Assembly (NCBI GenBank): GCA_947259235.1
Contig: CAMYLL010000069.1
Coordinates: 1-10,050 of the forward strand
Length of the DNA stretch: 10,050 nt
Source: an uncultured Pseudodesulfovibrio sp.
Lineage (GTDB): Bacteria; Desulfobacterota; Desulfovibrionia; Desulfovibrionales; Desulfovibrionaceae
Direction: 5' to 3'
The notes below the pieces were generated by a model. It searched no databases and had not been told where the DNA came from. It saw only the letters and a program-made list of their open reading frames with translations. Below, in pieces: positions 5,298 to 10,050 of this stretch (within the stretch, counting starts at the first letter, position 1; each line of letters opens with the position of its first letter). Both the position numbers and the translations under genes were made by a program.

Positions 5298-6344
5298 TTA
5301 ATGGGCAAACGGATAGAGCTTCCAGTAGGCCTTGACCAGCCGCCAGCGATGGGCCAGCCCCTCCGGCTCGAAGATGAGGAAGAGGATGAGCACCAGCCCG
5401 AACACGCCCTCGCGCAGGGCCACGATGTACTGCGCGATGTCGGGAAAGAACGCGCCAAGGCTGTTCGCCAGGACGTTGAGCACCTCGGGCAGCAGGACGA
5501 TGAAGACCGCCCCGAAGACCGAACCGATGACACTGCCCCGCCCTCCAATGATTATCATGGCCAGATAGGAGATGGACAGCCCTATGTTGAACTGCTCCGC
5601 GGAGATGTAGCCGGTATAATGCCCCCACAGCCCGCCCGCCACGCCTGCCAGGAACGAGCTGACGCCAAAGGCCACCAGCTTGTACCAGAACAGGTTCACT
5701 CCCACGATCTCGGCCGAGAGGTAGAAGTCGCGAATGGAGACGAAGGCCCGGCCATAGCGGGAGCGCATGATGTTCGAGACCATGAGCAGGGACGCCGCCG
5801 CGAAGAAGAGCAGCAGATAGTACATCCTTGCCTCGGAATCGAAGACGAAGCCCAGCACCTTGGGCGGTTCGAGGAGCAGCCCGTTGGAGCCGCCGGTGAG
5901 CACGCCGCCGTGCAGGAACACGTATTCGAGCACCAGCTGGGCGGCCAGGGTGGCGATGGCCAGATAGATACCCTTGAGCCGCAGGGACGGCACGCCGAAG
6001 ACCATGCCCACCATGGCCGTGATCAGCCCGCCGGTGAGGATGGCCAGGGGGAACGGCACGCCATGCAGCGAGCACTGTCCCGCCGCATAGGCCCCCACGC
6101 CGATGAACGCGCCGTGGCCCAGCGAAATCTGGCCGCAGACGCCGGTGAGCAGGTTAAGGCCCACCGCGCCGATGACCGAGATGAAGATCAGGTTCCTGAT
6201 CGAGGTCATGTGGATGTTGAGCGCCAGCGGGGCCGCCAGGAGGACGGCAAGGAGCAGGCCTATCATGAGCTTCTGGAACCCGCTCTGGAAGATCTGCGCC
6301 TCGCCGCGATAGGTGGTGAAGAAAAGACCGCATTTACCCTGCAT
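5298..6344 (-). CDS. livM: LIV-type ABC transporter permease LivM
   Basis: This 348-residue inner-membrane permease pairs with LivH to form the channel. A soluble N-terminus of about 25 residues precedes the first membrane segment (about 27-44). Further segments lie near 50-68, 97-118, 125-144, 174-190, 220-240, 258-285 and 312-325. The family block GQISLGHGAFIGVGAYAAG is at 71-89, GGRGSVIGSVFGA at 267-279 and FEPEGL at 325-330. The ATG at 6344 follows the livH stop by 2 nt, and GAGGG lies about 7 nt upstream, inside the end of livH. That points to translational coupling. Length and order fit LivM. The gene ends at hairpins that precede the binding-protein gene. Confidence 0.96.
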   Translation of the reverse strand: MQGKCGLFFTTYRGEAQIFQSGFQKLMIGLLLAVLLAAPLALNIHMTSIRNLIFISVIGAVGLNLLTGVCGQISLGHGAFIGVGAYAAGQCSLHGVPFPLAILTGGLITAMVGMVFGVPSLRLKGIYLAIATLAAQLVLEYVFLHGGVLTGGSNGLLLEPPKVLGFVFDSEARMYYLLLFFAAASLLMVSNIMRSRYGRAFVSIRDFYLSAEIVGVNLFWYKLVAFGVSSFLAGVAGGLWGHYTGYISAEQFNIGLSISYLAMIIIGGRGSVIGSVFGAVFIVLLPEVLNVLANSLGAFFPDIAQYIVALREGVFGLVLILFLIFEPEGLAHRWRLVKAYWKLYPFAH

Positions 6345-6346
6345 GG

Positions 6347-7234
6347 CTAGACCCTCTCGATTTCCTTGGTCCCGAACAATCCGTAGGGCTTGATCATCAA
6401 TATGACCACCAGGATGATGAAGGCCGCCACCTCGCGGAAGCCGCCCAGGCCGAACAGCTGCCGGGCCGCGCCGTCGCAGACGTTCTCAAGCACGCCGATG
6501 ATCAGCCCGCCCAGGGCCGCGCCGAGCAGGGAATCGAGCCCGCCCAGGATGACCGCCGGGAAGACCTTGAGCCCGAGATGGCCGAGCTGGGAGTTGATGC
6601 CGTTGATGTTGCCCAGGATCACGCCGCCCACGGCGGACACGACGCAGGCGATGCACCAGCTCATGGCGAAGATGTTCTTGATGCCGATGCCCATGGACTG
6701 GGCGGCCTGCTGGTCGAAGGCCGTGGCGCGCATGGCGATGCCGGTGCGCGAGTATTTGAAAAAGACGGAGAAGATGGCGAAGAGCACCGCCGACAGGGCA
6801 AAGGCCGCCAGGTAGACCGGGGCCACGGGCAGCCCGGCGATGACCACCGGCTCAGTGGGCAGCACCTGGGGGTAGACCCTGATCTGCGTGCCCCAGAAGA
6901 GCTGCACCAGGGACTTGAGCACCGAGCTCATGCCCACGGTGACCATGATCACGGAGATGTGCTCCTCGCCGATGAGGGGCCGCAGCACCATGCGCTCGAT
7001 GGCCAGCCCGAGCAGCACCGAGAAGGCCAGGGTCAGCAGGAATGCCCACAAAAACGGGATGTTGAACTGGACCGTGAGGGCAAAGCAGATGTACGCCCCG
7101 GCCATGACCAGCTCGCCCTGGGCGAAGTTGACCACCTTGGTGGCCTTGTAGATGACGACGAAACCGAGGGCCACCAGCGAATAGATGCCGCCGACCACCA
7201 GCCCGTTGATGAACAGTTGCAGATAATATTCCAC
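6347..7234 (-). CDS. livH: LIV-type ABC transporter permease LivH
   Basis: This 295-residue polytopic inner-membrane protein is the second permease half. Landmarks are the first membrane segment with GLVVGGIYSLVALGF (11-25), ATKVVNFAQGELVMAGAY (31-48), the cytoplasmic coupling loop GIAMRATAFDQQAAQSMGI (165-183) and the terminal KPYGLFG (282-288). All are typical of LivH. The start is GTG at 7234, directly abutting the TAA of the upstream acyl-CoA synthetase. GGAGG lies 5 nt upstream, inside the end of that gene. This zero-gap junction implies coupled translation of the ligase and permease. Confidence 0.96.
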   Translation of the reverse strand: MEYYLQLFINGLVVGGIYSLVALGFVVIYKATKVVNFAQGELVMAGAYICFALTVQFNIPFLWAFLLTLAFSVLLGLAIERMVLRPLIGEEHISVIMVTVGMSSVLKSLVQLFWGTQIRVYPQVLPTEPVVIAGLPVAPVYLAAFALSAVLFAIFSVFFKYSRTGIAMRATAFDQQAAQSMGIGIKNIFAMSWCIACVVSAVGGVILGNINGINSQLGHLGLKVFPAVILGGLDSLLGAALGGLIIGVLENVCDGAARQLFGLGGFREVAAFIILVVILMIKPYGLFGTKEIERV

Positions 7235-9145
7235 TTACGCCTCCATGTCCTCTATGCGGATGTCGCCGCACATTTCGCGCACCCGGCCGTCCTGGTAGGT
7301 GATCTCGGTTTCCAGGGTCAGGGCGCAGGCGTCGGTGTACAGGGCCTCGATGAGGCCGCCGTAGCGTTCGCCAATGGTCTTGCGCCGGACCTTGCGGGTT
7401 CGCGTCAGCTCGCCGTCGTCGGCGTCCAGCTCCTTGTAGAGCAGGCAAAACCGCTGTATCCGGGTCTCGGGCGGCAGCATCTCGTTGGTCCGCGCCACCT
7501 CGTCGCGGATCATGGCGTAGACCTCGTCCTTGGCCGCCAGGTCCTGGTAGGTGGTGTAGGTGATCATCCGGCTCTCGGCCCAGTGGCCCACGATATCCAT
7601 GTCGATGCACAGGATGGCGGTGATGAAGTCGCGCTCGTTGCCGATGATCACGGCCTCGCGCAGGTAGGGCGAAAACTTGACCTTGTTCTCCAGGAACTGG
7701 GGCGAGAAGCGGGTTCCGTCCGCCAGATGCATGACGTCCTTGAGCCGGTCGATGACCACCAACCGCCCGTTATCGTCGAAGTATCCCGCGTCGCCGGAGA
7801 GCAGCCAGCCGTCGCTCACCGTCTCGCGGGTGGCTTCCTCGTTCTTGTAGTAGCCCAGGAACACGGCCGGGCTGCGCGAGACGATCTCGCCCGCCTCGGT
7901 GATCCTCACCTCGGTTTCGGGAATGGGCGCGCCCACGGAGGTGAAGTCCACCTCCCCTTTCATGTGGATGCAGGAGATGCACGCTATCTCCGTCTGGCCG
8001 TAGAGCTGCTTGAGCTTGACGCCCAGGGCGTGGAAGAAGCGGAAGGTGTCCGGCCCCAGGGCCGCGCCGCCGGTGGTGGCGCTGCGCATGCGCGAGAAGC
8101 CGAGGCGGTCGCGCAGGGCGCGGAAGAGCCCCTGGTCGGCGATGAAGAACTTGAACCGAAGCCACGGGCCGGGCGTGCGCCCCTCGAACAGGGCGTCCGC
8201 ATACTCGTAGCCGATGGGCAGCAGGCGGTTGTAGAGCATCCGCTTGAAGGGCGTGGTCTCCATGATGTCGCCGCGCACCTTGGCCGCGATGGACTCCCAC
8301 ACCCGGGGGGGCGAGAAAATCAGGTGCGGCCCTATCTCGCGCGAGTCCGCCCGGGCGGTGTCCGGCTCCTCGGGAAAGTTGACGCAAAACCCGAACATCA
8401 GGGCGGAGGCCACGGCCATCATCTGCTCGCCCATCCACGCCAGGGGCAGGAAGGAGACGAACTCGTCCGAGGGGTACTTGGGATCGGACAGGCCGAGGTT
8501 GTGGGCCATGGACAGGAGATTGACGTGGGAGAGCATGGCCAGCTTGGGCCGTCCCGTTGTGCCGGAGGTGGTGGCGATGATGGCCGGGTCGGCGGGCGCG
8601 GTCTCCCTGGCCCACAGGGAATAGCGGCCCACGGGGTCCTTGTGCTTTTCGCGGCCCAGTCGGCGCAGCCGCTTGAAGTCCTTGAGCCCGGGGACGTCGC
8701 TTTCGTAAGCGGCCAGCCCGCGCGTGTCGTGATAGATGATGTGTTCGAGATGGGGGAGCGAGTCCCTGAATGAGAGAATCTTGTCCACCTGCTCCTGGTC
8801 CTCGGCCACCACCAGGCGGCACTCGGTCAGGCTGAAGATGTACTCGATCTCATCGGCCGGGGAGTCCTGATAAAGCCCCAGGGCCATGCCGCCCAGCCCC
8901 TGGATGGCCAGCTCCGCCCATATCCACTCGGGCCGGTTGTCGCCGATGAGGATGACCACGTCACCCTTGCCCAACCCCAGGGAGTCGAGCCCGCAGGCGA
9001 ACTCCGCCGTGATGCGCAGGTTCTCCCGCCATGAAACCGCTTGCCAGACGCCCCATTCCTTTTCGCGCAGGGCGGGCTTGTCGGGGCGTTCGCCCGCCTG
9101 CCTGACGAGCAGCTTCGGCAACGTTGTCTTGTAAGGCTTTGCCAT
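7235..9145 (-). CDS. Long-chain acyl-CoA synthetase-like AMP-forming ligase
   Basis: This 636-residue adenylate-forming enzyme activates a carboxylic acid with ATP and CoA to an acyl-CoA plus AMP and PPi. The ATP loop TTSGTTGRPK is at 192-201, YGQTE at 382-386, GWLLSGDAG at 446-454 and DRLKDVM at 466-472. A C-terminal hinge/lysine region ELTRTRKVRR is at 579-588, with Lys585 as the likely catalytic lysine. Length and spacing match the FadD15/ACSL-like long-chain group rather than acetyl-CoA synthetase. All core motifs are intact, so the enzyme should be active. The ATG at 9145 has only a weak GGAA upstream. It sits between livG (59-bp gap) and livH (no gap), which is unusual for a purely amino-acid transporter and suggests that the imported substrate is thioesterified. 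Exact chain or ring specificity cannot be read from sequence. Confidence 0.93.
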   Translation of the reverse strand: MAKPYKTTLPKLLVRQAGERPDKPALREKEWGVWQAVSWRENLRITAEFACGLDSLGLGKGDVVILIGDNRPEWIWAELAIQGLGGMALGLYQDSPADEIEYIFSLTECRLVVAEDQEQVDKILSFRDSLPHLEHIIYHDTRGLAAYESDVPGLKDFKRLRRLGREKHKDPVGRYSLWARETAPADPAIIATTSGTTGRPKLAMLSHVNLLSMAHNLGLSDPKYPSDEFVSFLPLAWMGEQMMAVASALMFGFCVNFPEEPDTARADSREIGPHLIFSPPRVWESIAAKVRGDIMETTPFKRMLYNRLLPIGYEYADALFEGRTPGPWLRFKFFIADQGLFRALRDRLGFSRMRSATTGGAALGPDTFRFFHALGVKLKQLYGQTEIACISCIHMKGEVDFTSVGAPIPETEVRITEAGEIVSRSPAVFLGYYKNEEATRETVSDGWLLSGDAGYFDDNGRLVVIDRLKDVMHLADGTRFSPQFLENKVKFSPYLREAVIIGNERDFITAILCIDMDIVGHWAESRMITYTTYQDLAAKDEVYAMIRDEVARTNEMLPPETRIQRFCLLYKELDADDGELTRTRKVRRKTIGERYGGLIEALYTDACALTLETEITYQDGRVREMCGDIRIEDMEA

Positions 9146-9204
9146 GTGAATTCCGTTGTGTTCTGTATCGTCTTGACCCCCGGAGGGAGGGTCGGCCTTC
9201 CTGT

Positions 9205-10002
9205 CTATCTCCCGGTAAACGTCGCCTGCTCGGTCCCCAGGTAGGCGGCGATCACGGTTTTATCAGCCTGCACCTCGGCGGGCGTCCCCTCGGCCAGCTT
9301 GCTCCCGAAGTCGAGGACGATCACCTTGTCGGAGATGTCCATGACCACGCCCATGTCGTGCTCGACGAGCAGGACGGTGACGCCCCATTCCTCGGCAATG
9401 TCCAGGATATACCTGGCCATGTCCTCGGTCTCTTCGAGGTTCATTCCGGCCATGGGTTCGTCGAGCAATATGAGCTTTGGTTCGGCGGCGAGGGCTCGGC
9501 CGAGCTCCACCCTTTTCTGCACCCCGTAGGGAAGGCGTCCCGCGTGCTGGTGCCGGTAGGGCGAGAGGTTGAGGAAGTCGATCACGTCTTCCACGCGGCG
9601 GCGGTGCTTGTCTTCCTGCTTCACGGCGCTGCCCCAGTACATGATGGCGGAAAGCAATCCGTAGTCCATGCGGCTGTGGCGGCCAACCATGAGGTTGTCC
9701 AGGACCGAGAGCCCCTTGAACAGGGCGATGTTCTGGAAGGTGCGGGAGAGTCCCAGCTCCGTGCGCTTGTGCGCGGGCAGGGACAGCAGACATTCGCCGT
9801 CGAGCGAAATGGCGCATGGGCCGGAAGCGCCCCCGTCGGGGGTGTAGCGGCCGCTGATACAGTTGAGCATGGAGGTTTTCCCCGCACCGTTGGGACCGAT
9901 CAGGGACGCGATGGTTCCCTGTTCGACGGTGAAGGATACTCCCATAAGGGCGGCAATGCCCTTGAACGTGAGAGTCACGTCGCAGACGTCAAGATAAGCC
10001 AT
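9205..10002 (-). CDS. livG: LIV-type ABC transporter ATP-binding protein LivG
   Basis: This 265-residue ABC ATPase is the partner of LivF in powering the importer. Walker A is GPNGAGKT (36-43), the Q-loop TFQ (88-90), the signature segment LPYGVQKRVELGRAL (157-171), Walker B LILLDEP (177-183) and the H-loop EHD has His215. The LPYG form of the signature is normal for LivG. The end EGTPAEVQADKTVIAAYLG is also typical of the family. ATG at 10002 has AGGA only a few nt upstream, a short spacing. It is the first operon gene visible; whether a promoter or another gene precedes it is beyond the window, as only 48 nt remain upstream. Confidence 0.95.
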   Translation of the reverse strand: MAYLDVCDVTLTFKGIAALMGVSFTVEQGTIASLIGPNGAGKTSMLNCISGRYTPDGGASGPCAISLDGECLLSLPAHKRTELGLSRTFQNIALFKGLSVLDNLMVGRHSRMDYGLLSAIMYWGSAVKQEDKHRRRVEDVIDFLNLSPYRHQHAGRLPYGVQKRVELGRALAAEPKLILLDEPMAGMNLEETEDMARYILDIAEEWGVTVLLVEHDMGVVMDISDKVIVLDFGSKLAEGTPAEVQADKTVIAAYLGTEQATFTGR

Positions 10003-10050
10003 AATCCTGCAATTATGGTATTAAGCGTACCCGGTGGGCACAACATTCAT

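Noticed and set aside
5274..6350. A 358-codon open frame on the + strand opposite livM
   Set aside because: It is a complement of livM, extremely rich in Glu/Gln/Asp/His, with no membrane segments or known motifs.
6578..8773. A 731-codon open frame on the + strand
   Set aside because: It is antisense to the acyl-CoA synthetase and livH, is rich in His/Gly/Asp/Gln as expected for GC-rich complement codons, and shows no recognisable domain.
9175..9193. Small GACCC/GGGTC stem between livG and the acyl-CoA synthetase
   Set aside because: Only 5 bp with no T-run; likely chance in GC-rich DNA.
9334..9531. Apparent loss of the LSGGQ signature in LivG (LPYGVQ instead)
   Set aside because: This form of the signature is usual for LivG proteins and is not a defect.
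10021..10050. Possible end of another gene upstream of livG on the - strand (ATG at 10050 to TAA)
   Set aside because: Only nine codons are visible before the window edge; nothing can be said about coding potential.

Overview
The window looks like chromosomal DNA of a GC-rich, anaerobic, sulfate-reducer-like deltaproteobacterium (Desulfobacterota, probably Desulfovibrionaceae or a relative). This is inferred from a tandem pair of HesB/IscA-like proteins, one apparently a selenoprotein, and from the style of a LIV-type ABC transporter operon carrying its own acyl-CoA ligases. No mobile element, CRISPR array, rRNA or tRNA gene was seen.

Left part (1-1500). The N-terminal two thirds of pyrR runs leftward off the window edge. 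Divergent from it are two small paralogous genes on the + strand. The first (551-874) is open over its whole length except for one in-frame TGA at codon 33. That TGA sits exactly where the second paralog (1003-1335) has its conserved cysteine, and homology continues in the same frame to a Cys-rich tail. A hairpin with a G in its loop lies 25 nt downstream, as expected for a bacterial SECIS. The best reading is a HesB-like selenoprotein followed by its Cys-containing paralog. Each has its own Shine-Dalgarno and strong rho-independent terminator, and the second also has a promoter candidate.

Right part (1540-10002, all on the - strand). Reading in the direction of transcription: livG (ATPase), a FadD-like long-chain acyl-CoA synthetase, livH and livM (permeases), a lipoprotein substrate-binding protein, livF (ATPase), and a phenylacetate-CoA-ligase-like protein. 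A terminator at 1472-1500 closes the operon. Genes are tightly packed from the synthetase to livM. The binding-protein gene is set apart by intergenic hairpins on both sides. The presence of two different adenylate-forming enzymes suggests that the imported ligand is a carboxylic acid activated to its CoA thioester on entry, rather than only an amino acid.

Noteworthy details are an imperfect ~51-bp dispersed repeat just upstream of both livF and the PaaK-like gene, no usable start codon where the PaaK-like protein should begin, a degenerate nucleotide-binding loop in that protein, and an arginine/lysine-rich tail on LivF. Large ORFs on the + strand opposite the operon are antisense shadows of GC-rich codons.
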